A DNA stretch of 64,000 bases from CAVSWT01 sp963746735 (GTDB taxonomy: Bacteria; Bacteroidota; Ignavibacteria; Ignavibacteriales; Ignavibacteriaceae). The position numbers were made by a program, and so were the translations under genes. Below the pieces are notes generated by a model, which had not been told where the DNA came from, ran no database searches, and saw only the letters and a program-made list of their open reading frames with translations. Positions within the stretch are counted from its first letter, which is position 1. Each line of letters starts with the position of its first letter. Positions 9,532 through 18,159 of this stretch are shown here, in pieces. The stretch spans positions 1-64,000 of the forward strand of contig CAVVCO010000017.1 of assembly GCA_963746735.1 (NCBI GenBank). Reading direction: 5' to 3'.

Positions 9532-11450
9532 TGACTAAATTTAGCGTATCTTTTTTATTTTTCTTAGTTATGATCTTCAATTTTAGTAACTCATTTGCTA
9601 AGGGAAATGATGAATTAAAGAAATATGATATTAGAAACATCCCACCTGTTCTCCTTAAAGATGCAGATGTTGTGATAAGAGACGACGAAATGAAATTTGA
9701 AATTGAAGATGAAAATAGTTCATCATTGGAAGTGACATACGCTGTAACGATATTCAAAAAAACTGATAATCATTACAATAAGCGTGTATTGTATTATGAT
9801 AAATTTAGAGAGATTGATGACATTGATGGAACTATTTATGACGCTAATGGAGAAGAAGTGAGAACTATGGATAAGGAAGATATCAAAGATTATAGTGCCA
9901 GTGATGGTTATTCATTATATGATGACAATCGTGTTAAAGTTGCCGAATTATATTACGATAGATTCCCATATACAGTGGAATTTACTTATAAGCTTTCATA
10001 TAACTATTCTTTAAATTGGCCAGGATGGAATTCCAGAATTTCAATTGAGCCTGTTCAATATAGTAATTTCGAAGTAATAGTACCGAATGATCAGTCCCTT
10101 CGTTATTGGACTAATTCCGATTCATTAAAGCCAAAAATATTGAACATTGATGATAAAAAATCTTACTTGTGGGAAGCAAAAAATCTGTTGCCTTTATCCC
10201 AAGAAACTGATCTTGATGACATTGAAGACTTTGCTGCTATTGTAAAAATTGCTCCAAATAATTTTATGGTAGAAGATTATGAAGGCAATATGAATTCTTG
10301 GAAAGATTTTGGGTTATGGTATTATGATTTGTATAAAGACAGGCTTAATCTACCCGAATCTTCGAAAAAAGATTTTCAATCAATTATTAATGAAGAAGAT
10401 AATAAGAGAGAAAAAGTAATTAAGCTTTACAAAAAAATGCAATCACAAACACGGTATGTAAGTGTACAATTAGGAATTGGAGGCTGGCAGCCTTTTGACG
10501 CAGCTTATGTTCATGATCATGGTTATGGCGATTGTAAAGCATTATCAAATTATATGGTGACAATTTTGAAGTCGGCAAATATTAATGCTTACCCTGTTTT
10601 AATAAATAATGGGCATGAACGAACACCAATGATTACAGAATTTCCAAGTCATCAATTTAATCATGTTATAGTTTGTGTCCCCCTTGAAAAAGATACGTTG
10701 TGGCTTGAATGTACATCACAGACAAGGCCTGCCGGCAGTATCGGTTCAGGTAATGAAAATAGAAATGCCTTAATGATTACGCCGGAAGGAGGAGTAATTG
10801 TTAAAACTCCATCAACCACTGCTTTACAAAATTTAAGGGAAAAAAGTATCAATGTTTCATTAATGAATGGTTATGCTATTGCTAAAACAAAAATTAAATG
10901 GACAGGGGATAGACAAGATTATGTTAGACCAGTTGCTATTGAAGAAACACCTAAAGAAAAAGAAGAATGGATTAAAGATTTATTTGAAGTTCCGGATATA
11001 AAAATTAATAAATCTGAATTTAATGAAGATGAAAATCATATCGATCTTTCAGGTGAATTTATTTTATATAAGTATGCTTCTGTTTCAGGAAATAGAATTT
11101 TCTTTAATCCAAATTTAATGGAACGAAGAAGCTATGTTCCTGAGGATGTCAATCAAAAATTATCGCCCCACAGATTTTATTATCCAATTATTGATATTGA
11201 TTCAGCTGTTTATGTATTTCCCCAAAATTATAAAATTGAGTCGTTGCCTATAGAAGTAAATCTGCAATCATCGTTTGGAAGCTTTTTAGAAAAGACAATT
11301 CCCGGGACGGAAGGTAAAGTATTTTTTATTAGAAAATTAGAAGTTGACAGTTATGAAGTCCCTGCTGAAAATTATGGTGAGTATCAAAAGTTCTTTAAAG
11401 ATGTGGTAAAGGCAGATAGAGGACAGGTAGTTTTAATTAAATCTGAGTAA
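9531..11450 (+). CDS. Exported DUF3857/transglutaminase-like protein, catalytic triad intact
   Basis: A 639-residue secreted protein (signal peptide ending NSFAKG) with the DUF3857, transglutaminase-core and C-terminal domain order of its upstream neighbour. Here the catalytic residues are present: Cys335 in YGDCKALS, His378 in QFNHVIV, and an acidic residue (Glu) in LWLECTSQ in place of the usual Asp. It could be a protease, a transglutaminase or another thiol enzyme acting in the periplasm; the family's substrate is not known. The start codon overlaps the stop of the preceding gene (TAATG), which suggests a coupled pair, perhaps an active/inactive heteromer. The gene meets the minus-strand deaminase end-on, with only 5 bases between stops. 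Confidence 0.85.
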   Translation: MTKFSVSFLFFLVMIFNFSNSFAKGNDELKKYDIRNIPPVLLKDADVVIRDDEMKFEIEDENSSSLEVTYAVTIFKKTDNHYNKRVLYYDKFREIDDIDGTIYDANGEEVRTMDKEDIKDYSASDGYSLYDDNRVKVAELYYDRFPYTVEFTYKLSYNYSLNWPGWNSRISIEPVQYSNFEVIVPNDQSLRYWTNSDSLKPKILNIDDKKSYLWEAKNLLPLSQETDLDDIEDFAAIVKIAPNNFMVEDYEGNMNSWKDFGLWYYDLYKDRLNLPESSKKDFQSIINEEDNKREKVIKLYKKMQSQTRYVSVQLGIGGWQPFDAAYVHDHGYGDCKALSNYMVTILKSANINAYPVLINNGHERTPMITEFPSHQFNHVIVCVPLEKDTLWLECTSQTRPAGSIGSGNENRNALMITPEGGVIVKTPSTTALQNLREKSINVSLMNGYAIAKTKIKWTGDRQDYVRPVAIEETPKEKEEWIKDLFEVPDIKINKSEFNEDENHIDLSGEFILYKYASVSGNRIFFNPNLMERRSYVPEDVNQKLSPHRFYYPIIDIDSAVYVFPQNYKIESLPIEVNLQSSFGSFLEKTIPGTEGKVFFIRKLEVDSYEVPAENYGEYQKFFKDVVKADRGQVVLIKSE

Positions 11451-11455
11451 TTGAA

Positions 11456-12397
11456 TTAATCAAAATTGATTTTAATGCCATTCTTACCAACGGTGTTAAT
11501 GCCTTTCAGCCCTTGCAAACCACCGGTATGAATTGCAATTATGGTTTGTCCTTTCTTGAAAAAATCATTTTTAATCAAGTCATAAATTCCATAAAGCATT
11601 TTCCCGGTGTAAATTGGTTCTAATTTTATTTTGTGATTTTCATAAAATGTATTTATAAAATTTATAAGCTCAAAATTATATTTTGCATAGCCTCCGAAAT
11701 GATAATCAAAATTAATTGACCAATTATTATATCTCTTCCCATTATGGTTTAGTATTAGTCTTTCAACTTCCGTATTTAAAAAGCTTGAACCTTTTAAAAC
11801 TGAAAACCCAAGAGCGCTAGATTCATTATTTAAACCAACAACGATTCCTGCAAGAGTACCTCCTGTGCCACATGGTGTACAGATGTAATCAAAAGGGATT
11901 GCAATTGACTTGATAATTTCAGAGCAGCCTTTCACTGCAAATGAATTTGAACCGCCTTCTGGCACTAAATAAAAATCTCCAAATTTATTTTTTAATTTAT
12001 TTAATAAAATTTCATTATACTTATCTCTATAAACTGATCTATCAAGATAGAACAGCTTCATTCCATTTTCTACAGCAAAACTTAAAGTAGGATTAAGAGG
12101 CAAATGTTCTTCACCACGAATGATGCCTATTGATTCAAATCCGAATAAATTGCAAGCTGCTGCAGTAGAAAAAATGTGGTTGGAATAAGCTCCCCCAAAA
12201 GTTAGAATTTGTTTTATACCATTGTTTTCAGCTTCGATTAAATTGTATTTTAATTTATACCATTTATTCCCGGAAATTTCAGAAAGAATTAGATCTTCTC
12301 TTTTTAAATAAAGATTTATACTTTTACTTAGAAGCAAATCATCTTCGATTTTTTGCAAAGGAGTATTTATTATAGTAAAATAGCTTTTAGGATCCAT
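11456..12397 (-). CDS. PLP-dependent ACC deaminase / D-cysteine desulfhydrase family protein
   Basis: A 313-residue fold-type II PLP enzyme. The N-terminal motif LYLKREDLILSEISGNKW carries the lysine (in SGNKWYKLKY) that would bind PLP; GGAYSNH and the phosphate loop CGTGGTLAGI follow. This pattern defines the ACC deaminase/D-cysteine desulfhydrase group. D-cysteine desulfhydrase makes pyruvate, H2S and ammonia; ACC deaminase makes 2-oxobutyrate. Sequence alone does not separate them here, and D-cysteine or a related amino acid is the more common substrate outside plant-associated bacteria. It stands alone, divergent from the sensor kinase at 12504. Confidence 0.82.
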   Translation of the reverse strand: MDPKSYFTIINTPLQKIEDDLLLSKSINLYLKREDLILSEISGNKWYKLKYNLIEAENNGIKQILTFGGAYSNHIFSTAAACNLFGFESIGIIRGEEHLPLNPTLSFAVENGMKLFYLDRSVYRDKYNEILLNKLKNKFGDFYLVPEGGSNSFAVKGCSEIIKSIAIPFDYICTPCGTGGTLAGIVVGLNNESSALGFSVLKGSSFLNTEVERLILNHNGKRYNNWSINFDYHFGGYAKYNFELINFINTFYENHKIKLEPIYTGKMLYGIYDLIKNDFFKKGQTIIAIHTGGLQGLKGINTVGKNGIKINFD

Positions 12398-12503
12398 ATG
12401 TAAATTTTAAATGAATTTAAAAATCTACTTAATTAAGTAGTTGTTAAAAATAAGAATCTTTATTAAAATAAAGGTTAAATAGTCAACTTAGTTTTATCGA
12501 TAC

Positions 12504-15500
12504 ATGAAAAATTCATTACAAAGCATATTACTACTTTTATTTATTATTTTAATTTCAGCGCAGGGACATGCTAAATTTTCTGAATATCAAATTGAACAAT
12601 TGAAAATTGAAAATGGCTTATCCCAAAGCACCATTTTATCAATGCTGCAAGATAAAAAAGGATTTATGTGGTTTGGAACTGCCAACGGGTTAAATAAATA
12701 TGATGGATATAATTTTAGTGTTTACACCCATAACAATTTAGATTCCACTTCTATTTCTGATAACCAAATAACTGCATTATTAGAAGATGAGAATGGATTT
12801 ATCTGGGTTGGTACTAGAAACGGTGTGTTAAATAAATTTAACAGAGAAACAGAAACATTTGAAAAATTTTATGTTGATATTCCTACGGATGAACAAAGTA
12901 GTACTATGGAAGAGTTTTATGAGTATTCCACTGCTTACTCTAGAAATAATAATGAAACCATAACTTCTATTGCCGAAGATAAAAATGGATATCTATGGAT
13001 TGGAACATGGGGTAAAGGAATAATAAAGTTTAATAAAAGAAATAATACTCACCAGCATTTTTACTCTTATAATAATGATCCTTCAAGTTTAAGTTATAAT
13101 AGAGTAACTAAAATATTAGTTGATTCACAAGAAAGCATTTGGGTAGGTACATTCGGCGGCGGATTAAATAAAATTATTAAAGAAGAGACTATTACTGATA
13201 AAAATAGCGGAAAAAAGAAAGACCATTTAGTTTTCGAACATTTTAGAAATGATCCAGGCAATAAATATTCTATTAGTGACGATAAAATCATTTCACTATA
13301 CGAAGATAGATTTAATTCACTGTGGATTGGGACATATGAAAGCGGCTTAAATAAATTAAGCAATGAACAAAAGTCGATGCCTTCCAAAACAGCGAGGTTT
13401 GTAAAATATTATTACGATAAATATGATCGGTACAGCTTATCAAATAATACAGTAATGGTTATTACCGGAGGGAAAAATGGAGAACTTTGGGTCGGGACTT
13501 TTGGCGGCGGTTTGAATAGATATGATTATACCACTGAAAAATTTATTAGATTTATTCATGATCCAAACAATTTGAATTCCATTGGTGATAATGATGTGCT
13601 TTCTTTGCTTTATGATAGATCTGGTATTTTATGGGTAGGTACAAATTTAGGCGAAGGAATAAGTAAACTTTCTTATAATGCAGTTAAATTTGATAGGATA
13701 AAACCTTCAATTGAAAAAAATCGCGGCCTTTCGGATAATGTAGTTTGGGCAATTTATAATGACACAACAAATTATATTTGGGTGGGTACTTACCGCGGTG
13801 GGTTAGATAGGATAAATAAAAAGACAAACGAAGTGAAAGTTTACCGTCATGATACAAATAATCAAAACAGTATAAGTGATAATCATATAAGGGCAATTGA
13901 AAAAGATGCTCAAGGTAATTTATGGATTGGAACTTATAACAGTGGCCTAGATAAATTTGATATAAAGAATAATAAATTTTATAGCTTTAGAAAAAGCGAT
14001 GATCCAAACAGTATTAGTGCGAATCAAATTCAATCAATATGTATTGATAATAAATCTAATTTCTGGATTGGAACCTTCGGCGGCGGGTTGAATTCTTTTA
14101 ATGAAAAATCTGTTAGAAATAATAAAATAGTATTTAAAAAATATTTACACGATCAGAATGATAAATATAGTTTGAGCGATAATAGAGTTTACTCAATATT
14201 GGAAGATTCATACGGATATCTGTGGGTCGGTACACTTGGAGGCGGTTTAAATAAATTTGATAGTAAAAGAAATCTCTTTTTTCACTACATTCATAACGCA
14301 AATGATAATACAAGCATAAGTGACGACAGAGTAATATGTATTTATGAAGATAGTCAAAAAAATCTTTGGATAGGAACATATGGCGGCGGACTAAATAAAT
14401 TTAATAGAAAAGACGAAACATTTAACAGATATTCTTATGGCAATACTTCCGATGTCAGCATTGTATACGGGATTGAAGAGGATGACAAGCATAATCTTTG
14501 GTTAAGCAGTGACAACGGAATATTTAAATTTAATATTAAATCTGAAAAATTTGTTAATTATGATTTGAAAGATGGGCTTCAAAGCATGGAATTTAGCGGA
14601 GGAGCCTATAGCAAATCTCCAAATGGTTATATTTATTTTGGCGGCATTAATGGGATCAATTATTTTCATCCTGACAGTATTTTTGAAAATAATTTTGTAC
14701 CGCCTGTTGTAATAACTGCAATAAAGGTATTAAATAAACCACTTAAGGGAGAAAGAGAAAATCTAATTCTTCCTTACAATAAAAATTTTATTACATTCGA
14801 GTTTGCATCATTAGATTTTACCAATCCGATAGATAATCATTATATGTATAAACTTGAAGGTTTAGACAAAGACTGGCAAAAAGTTGATGCTTCAATGCGA
14901 ATGGCTAATTATACTGATTTGTCTCCAGGCAAGTATACTTTTAGAGTTAAGGGTTCTAATAATGATAATCTTTGGAATATTAATGGTGCTGAAATGAGTG
15001 TTACTATACTTCCGCCGTTTTGGACAACCTGGTGGTTTATAATGCTTTGTTTAACAGCTGCCTGGTCAATCATATATTACTTAAGTACCATGAAATATAG
15101 AAACTTATTATCGATTGAAAAATTAAAAACACGTTTGGCTGCTGATTTACATGATAATATTGGATCCGGGTTAACGGAGATTTCAATTTTAAGTGAACTT
15201 GCTGCCAAAGATGTTGAACATTTTCCTCAAAGATCTTCGCAAGAATTAAGAACCATTAGTGACATTTCTCGTCAATTAGTTGATGGAATGAGCGACATTG
15301 TTTGGATTGTTAATCCTAAGAGAGATTCGCTATACGATTTAATGATACGTCTAAAAGATTCATACAATGATATACTTGCATCTCTGGGGATCGCATTTAA
15401 GACCAACAATATCGAAAAGCTTAAAGAAGTAAAATTGCCAATTGATATTAAGCAAAACTTATATCTTATATTTAAAGAAGGTTTAAATAATTCAATTAAA

Positions 15501-15767
15501 CATAGTAAATGTTCTAAAATTTATTTGGAAGCAAATTTACGCGGAGATGTTCTAGAATTAAGTTTAAGTGATAATGGGATTGGAATTGTGAGTGGTAAAT
15601 ATTATTACGGTAACGGTATGAAAAATATTGAAACCAGGGCAATTTCTATTGGTGGTAAATTAAAATGGAAATCGACTTCAGAAGGAACTATAATTCGCTT
15701 TGTAGGTAAGATTGGAAGAATTCAAAAAATTAAAACTATACTTAACAGGAAAACAGTTATTAAATGA
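12504..15767 (+). CDS. Propeller (Reg_prop/Y_Y_Y) sensor histidine kinase
   Basis: A 1087-residue hybrid of the two-component propeller class. After a signal peptide (ending QGHAKF) come about 12 Reg_prop repeats, many reading LWIGTxxGGLNKF, which should fold into periplasmic propellers. A Y_Y_Y domain follows (about 740-840; HYMYKLEGLDKDWQ, YTDLSPGKYTFRVKGSN), then a membrane span (about 845-865), a HisKA_3 dimerisation helix with His883 in ADLHDNIGSGLTEI, and a HATPase domain (FKEGLNNSIKHS, DNGIGI, GNGMKNIETR). The regulator at 15764 overlaps by four bases, so they form a cognate pair. Such sensors often detect glycans in Bacteroidota, but no substrate genes are adjacent, so the signal is unknown. 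Confidence 0.92.
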   Translation: MKNSLQSILLLLFIILISAQGHAKFSEYQIEQLKIENGLSQSTILSMLQDKKGFMWFGTANGLNKYDGYNFSVYTHNNLDSTSISDNQITALLEDENGFIWVGTRNGVLNKFNRETETFEKFYVDIPTDEQSSTMEEFYEYSTAYSRNNNETITSIAEDKNGYLWIGTWGKGIIKFNKRNNTHQHFYSYNNDPSSLSYNRVTKILVDSQESIWVGTFGGGLNKIIKEETITDKNSGKKKDHLVFEHFRNDPGNKYSISDDKIISLYEDRFNSLWIGTYESGLNKLSNEQKSMPSKTARFVKYYYDKYDRYSLSNNTVMVITGGKNGELWVGTFGGGLNRYDYTTEKFIRFIHDPNNLNSIGDNDVLSLLYDRSGILWVGTNLGEGISKLSYNAVKFDRIKPSIEKNRGLSDNVVWAIYNDTTNYIWVGTYRGGLDRINKKTNEVKVYRHDTNNQNSISDNHIRAIEKDAQGNLWIGTYNSGLDKFDIKNNKFYSFRKSDDPNSISANQIQSICIDNKSNFWIGTFGGGLNSFNEKSVRNNKIVFKKYLHDQNDKYSLSDNRVYSILEDSYGYLWVGTLGGGLNKFDSKRNLFFHYIHNANDNTSISDDRVICIYEDSQKNLWIGTYGGGLNKFNRKDETFNRYSYGNTSDVSIVYGIEEDDKHNLWLSSDNGIFKFNIKSEKFVNYDLKDGLQSMEFSGGAYSKSPNGYIYFGGINGINYFHPDSIFENNFVPPVVITAIKVLNKPLKGERENLILPYNKNFITFEFASLDFTNPIDNHYMYKLEGLDKDWQKVDASMRMANYTDLSPGKYTFRVKGSNNDNLWNINGAEMSVTILPPFWTTWWFIMLCLTAAWSIIYYLSTMKYRNLLSIEKLKTRLAADLHDNIGSGLTEISILSELAAKDVEHFPQRSSQELRTISDISRQLVDGMSDIVWIVNPKRDSLYDLMIRLKDSYNDILASLGIAFKTNNIEKLKEVKLPIDIKQNLYLIFKEGLNNSIKHSKCSKIYLEANLRGDVLELSLSDNGIGIVSGKYYYGNGMKNIETRAISIGGKLKWKSTSEGTIIRFVGKIGRIQKIKTILNRKTVIK

Positions 15768-16393
15768 TTAACATTGCAATTGTAGAAGACAATAACACAA
15801 TCCGAGAAGGACTCGCAGCATTAATTAATGGTACGAAGGATTACAAATGTGTTGGCAATTATAAGAGCTGTGAAGATTATTTTAAGGAGCTTGACTTTTT
15901 AGGTGTTGACGTTGTTCTTATGGATATTGGCCTTCCAGGAATGAATGGTATTGAAGGCGTAAAAAAGACTAAACAAATAAATCCCGACATTAATATATTG
16001 ATGTTAACTATCTATGAAGAAAGCGAAATTGTTTATGATGCTTTATGTGCCGGTGCATGTGGTTATTTAGTTAAAAAAACACCTCCTGCAAAATTGATTG
16101 AAGCGATAAAAGATATTTATGATGGGGGCTCTCCAATGAGTTCACAAATTGCAAGGCAAGTAATTAATTCATTTAGAATTGATAGAAATTATAATTCCCA
16201 ATACAATCTTTCAAGTCGTGAAAAAGAAGTCCTAACTCTTTTATCCGATGGAAACAATTATCAAGAAATTGGTGATCAATTATATATAAGTGTTGACACG
16301 GTTCGACATCATATCAGAAATGTTTATAAAAAGCTCCATGTTCACTCACAATCGGAGGCGGTTGCTAAAGCTATTAGAAAAAAAATAATTTAA
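15764..16393 (+). CDS. NarL/LuxR-family response regulator
   Basis: A 209-residue regulator with a receiver domain (acidic pocket VEDN, phospho-acceptor Asp54 in VLMDIGLPGMNG, Lys in LVKKTPPAK) and a C-terminal LuxR helix-turn-helix (about 145-205; LSSREKEVLTLLSDG and VDTVRHHIRNVYKKLHVHSQ). Its ATG overlaps the sensor kinase stop by four bases, typical of translational coupling. It should be phosphorylated by the kinase and bind DNA as a dimer. No target operator can be named from the window. Confidence 0.95.
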   Translation: MINIAIVEDNNTIREGLAALINGTKDYKCVGNYKSCEDYFKELDFLGVDVVLMDIGLPGMNGIEGVKKTKQINPDINILMLTIYEESEIVYDALCAGACGYLVKKTPPAKLIEAIKDIYDGGSPMSSQIARQVINSFRIDRNYNSQYNLSSREKEVLTLLSDGNNYQEIGDQLYISVDTVRHHIRNVYKKLHVHSQSEAVAKAIRKKII

Positions 16394-16565
16394 GTTAAGT
16401 TCTTCAAAAATCGCATATCAATTTAGTACCCTTCAAAAATTAGCTAAAAAATAAACTTTTTTCTTAAAAACAGCATATCTATGCAGTTGTGTTAAAATCA
16501 TTAAAGAAGTAAATATATTTCGAATAATTCAATATTTATAATTATTTCAAATTGATGGAGGAGTA

Positions 16566-16832
16566 ATGGAAAATCCATTTGAAAACAATTTTAACAAAAA
16601 TCCATTGCGGGATCTAATTAGTGATGAGGTTTATGAATTATTAAACCTTAGAGGATTGTTCAATGAAACATCAGTAAGAGATAGGGCGATCAGAATGAAA
16701 TTTAAATTCTTACGATCGCAAAAATTTAGGGCTGGTGATGCTATTGATAAATTAAGAGATGAATATCCCTACCTTCAGTTCGATACTATAAAAAAAATAG
16801 TGCATAATCCACCAAAAAGTTATGCATCCTAA
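16566..16832 (+). CDS. Small conserved-looking protein of unknown function (88 aa)
   Basis: A short frame with a strong GGAGGAG ribosome-binding site five or so bases before the ATG, which argues for a real gene. The 88-residue product is charged and helical, without signal peptide or membrane span. The middle (FNETSVRDRAIRMKFKFLRS, then AGDAIDKLRDEYPYLQFDTIK) could form a helical DNA- or RNA-binding unit, but I do not recognise the family. It stands alone, 172 bases after the response regulator and just before a long hairpin (16853-16921), so it may be a monocistronic unit. Function not assigned. Confidence 0.65.
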   Translation: MENPFENNFNKNPLRDLISDEVYELLNLRGLFNETSVRDRAIRMKFKFLRSQKFRAGDAIDKLRDEYPYLQFDTIKKIVHNPPKSYAS

Positions 16833-16852
16833 CTACGATGAAATTATATATT

Positions 16853-16921
16853 ACTCAACCCTAGCATGAAAAATCTTTATTTGATCGCCCGCATCAAATG
16901 AAGGAATATGTAGGGTTGAGT
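16853..16921. ncRNA. Long two-tier hairpin, candidate structured RNA or unusual terminator
   Basis: An 11-base outer stem (ACTCAACCCTA at 16853-16863 with TAGGGTTGAGT at 16911-16921) encloses a second, fully paired 11-base stem (CTTTATTTGAT with ATCAAATGAAG, one G-T pair) capped by the 7-base loop CGCCCGC. A short CAT/ATG pairing lies between the two. The pairing is symmetrical, so strand is unclear. There is no downstream T-run on the plus strand, so it is not a standard Rho-independent terminator. It lies 20 bases after the small gene and about 170 bases before the acyltransferase gene. The remaining part of this 259-base gap is AT-rich with nothing else evident. Confidence 0.4.
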
Positions 16922-17091
16922 TAAACTTAATTATTACACTTAAAACTTTCCAAGATTCAAAGATTTTAGTTTATATATATAATAAAAATAAAAATAAATT
17001 ATATTTTCTTATAATTTGTTAGATTAATTTGTTTTGATTATAATTACTAAATAAAAAAGTTATTTCTCTTTTTTGTTTTTACAAAAGACTA

Positions 17092-17586
17092 ATGAATTTA
17101 ATTTTAAATCGTATTTTACAAATGCTTGCCTTTGTTATGGCAGGGGGAGGAACTTTAAGGCCTTGGCTTCAAAAAAAAAGAGGAGTGAAAGTCGGAAAGG
17201 ATGTATGGATAGGGCAATTTGTTTATATAGATCAGCTATATCCTGACGCTGTAATTATAGGTGATAATTGTACGATTGGGTTAAGGTCAACAATTTTTAC
17301 ACACTTGCACTGGGGAGCCAGAAAAAATAATAACTATGGAAAAGTAGTAATTGGAAAGGATGTTTACATTGGTCCGCACTGTGTTATTTTACCAAATGTA
17401 ACTATTGGTGACGGAGCTGTTATTAGAGGCGGAACTGTTGTGTCTAGAAATGTTCCTCCTTATACTTTTTGGGGAAATGAAAGTCCAGGTCCTTTGGCAA
17501 AAGTTACTACCCCACTTACACATGAATATTCTTATGAAGAATTTGTTCAAGGTTTAAAGCCAATCAGAAAAAGAAATAAAATTTAA
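17092..17586 (+). CDS. Left-handed beta-helix (hexapeptide repeat) acyltransferase
   Basis: A 164-residue acyltransferase of the LbetaH class. Hexapeptide repeats such as VKVGKDVWIGQF, VIIGDNCTIG and VVIGKDVYIGPHCVILPNVT form the helix, and HLHWGARK and HCVILP carry histidines of the kind used in catalysis. Members move acetyl or longer acyl groups from CoA or an acyl carrier protein to sugars or amino groups. The N-terminal 20 residues are hydrophobic and may touch the membrane. It heads a plus-strand group with an acyl carrier protein, AsnB-like amidotransferase and acyl-AMP ligase, which suggests it acts on an ACP-borne acyl or glycan intermediate; that is inference. Confidence 0.82.
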   Translation: MNLILNRILQMLAFVMAGGGTLRPWLQKKRGVKVGKDVWIGQFVYIDQLYPDAVIIGDNCTIGLRSTIFTHLHWGARKNNNYGKVVIGKDVYIGPHCVILPNVTIGDGAVIRGGTVVSRNVPPYTFWGNESPGPLAKVTTPLTHEYSYEEFVQGLKPIRKRNKI

Positions 17587-17899
17587 TTTTATTTCCGTAT
17601 CCTTGGATATTTTCTCTATATAACCTTATTGACATTTATATCTGATAGTCGTTCTTGATTTTTAGTTTAACTTACTCTAAGTTAATTGTTATATCAGTAT
17701 TAATAAAATCTAGTTGTGGTTTTTGAATTAATTGTAAAATTTTTTGATAAAAATTTCTCAATTTTTTTAAAAGTTCTCAATAAAAGACTTATTTTAATAC
17801 AAAAAAAGAATTATTAATAAATAAATGAAGATATTTTTTTTAGCACGGAATTTGTTCTAACTTATAAGAAAATTTTTAATATAAATAGAAATTAAGTTT
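17587..17899. promoter_or_regulatory. 313-base noncoding gap before the ACP-AsnB-ligase unit, with a dyad
   Basis: No gene is visible. At 17667-17685 there is a perfect 8-base inverted repeat, TTAACTTA and TAAGTTAA, spaced by three bases, and further out CTGATA (17642-17647) faces TATCAG (17692-17697). The dyad could be an operator or a weak stem-loop ending the acyltransferase transcript; no T-run follows. Its place suggests the genes from 17900 onward have their own promoter, but I cannot place one with confidence. Confidence 0.3.
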
Positions 17900-18157
17900 A
17901 TGGAATATATACCCGCAATAAGAGAATTTATTGTCGAAAATTTTTTATTTGGTGACGGCGGTCAAGTATCTGATGATACCAATTTTTTTGAAAAAGGAAT
18001 AATAGATTCAACAGGTATTTTGGAGTTAGTTAGTTATATAGAAGAGACGTATAACTTAACCATTGAAGACGAAGATTTAGTACCCGAAAATTTTTCAAGC
18101 TTAAACACTCTTGCTGCTTTTCTTCAAAAAAAACAACCAGTAAATACTCCTAATTAA
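17900..18157 (+). CDS. Acyl carrier protein (phosphopantetheine-binding)
   Basis: An 85-residue acidic carrier protein. The attachment serine is Ser37 in the motif GIIDSTGILELVSYIEE, matching the DSxxxxE pattern of dedicated carrier proteins; helix II/III residues (FSSLNTLAAFL) are typical. It is not the housekeeping fatty-acid ACP, whose motif is usually GADSLDTVE, and there are no fab genes nearby. The AsnB-like gene starts two bases after its stop, and an acyl-AMP ligase follows, so it probably carries an acyl or aminoacyl group activated by that ligase. Substrate unknown. Confidence 0.88.
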   Translation: MEYIPAIREFIVENFLFGDGGQVSDDTNFFEKGIIDSTGILELVSYIEETYNLTIEDEDLVPENFSSLNTLAAFLQKKQPVNTPN

Positions 18158-18159
18158 TC

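Noticed and set aside
12504..15767. Repeated LWIGTxxGGLNKF units considered as a DNA repeat array
   Set aside because: The repeats are protein-level propeller blades with diverged DNA, not a tandem DNA repeat or CRISPR.
17624..17660. TTGACA as a -35 box ahead of the ACP gene
   Set aside because: No acceptable -10 lies at the right distance, and it is over 200 bases from the gene start.
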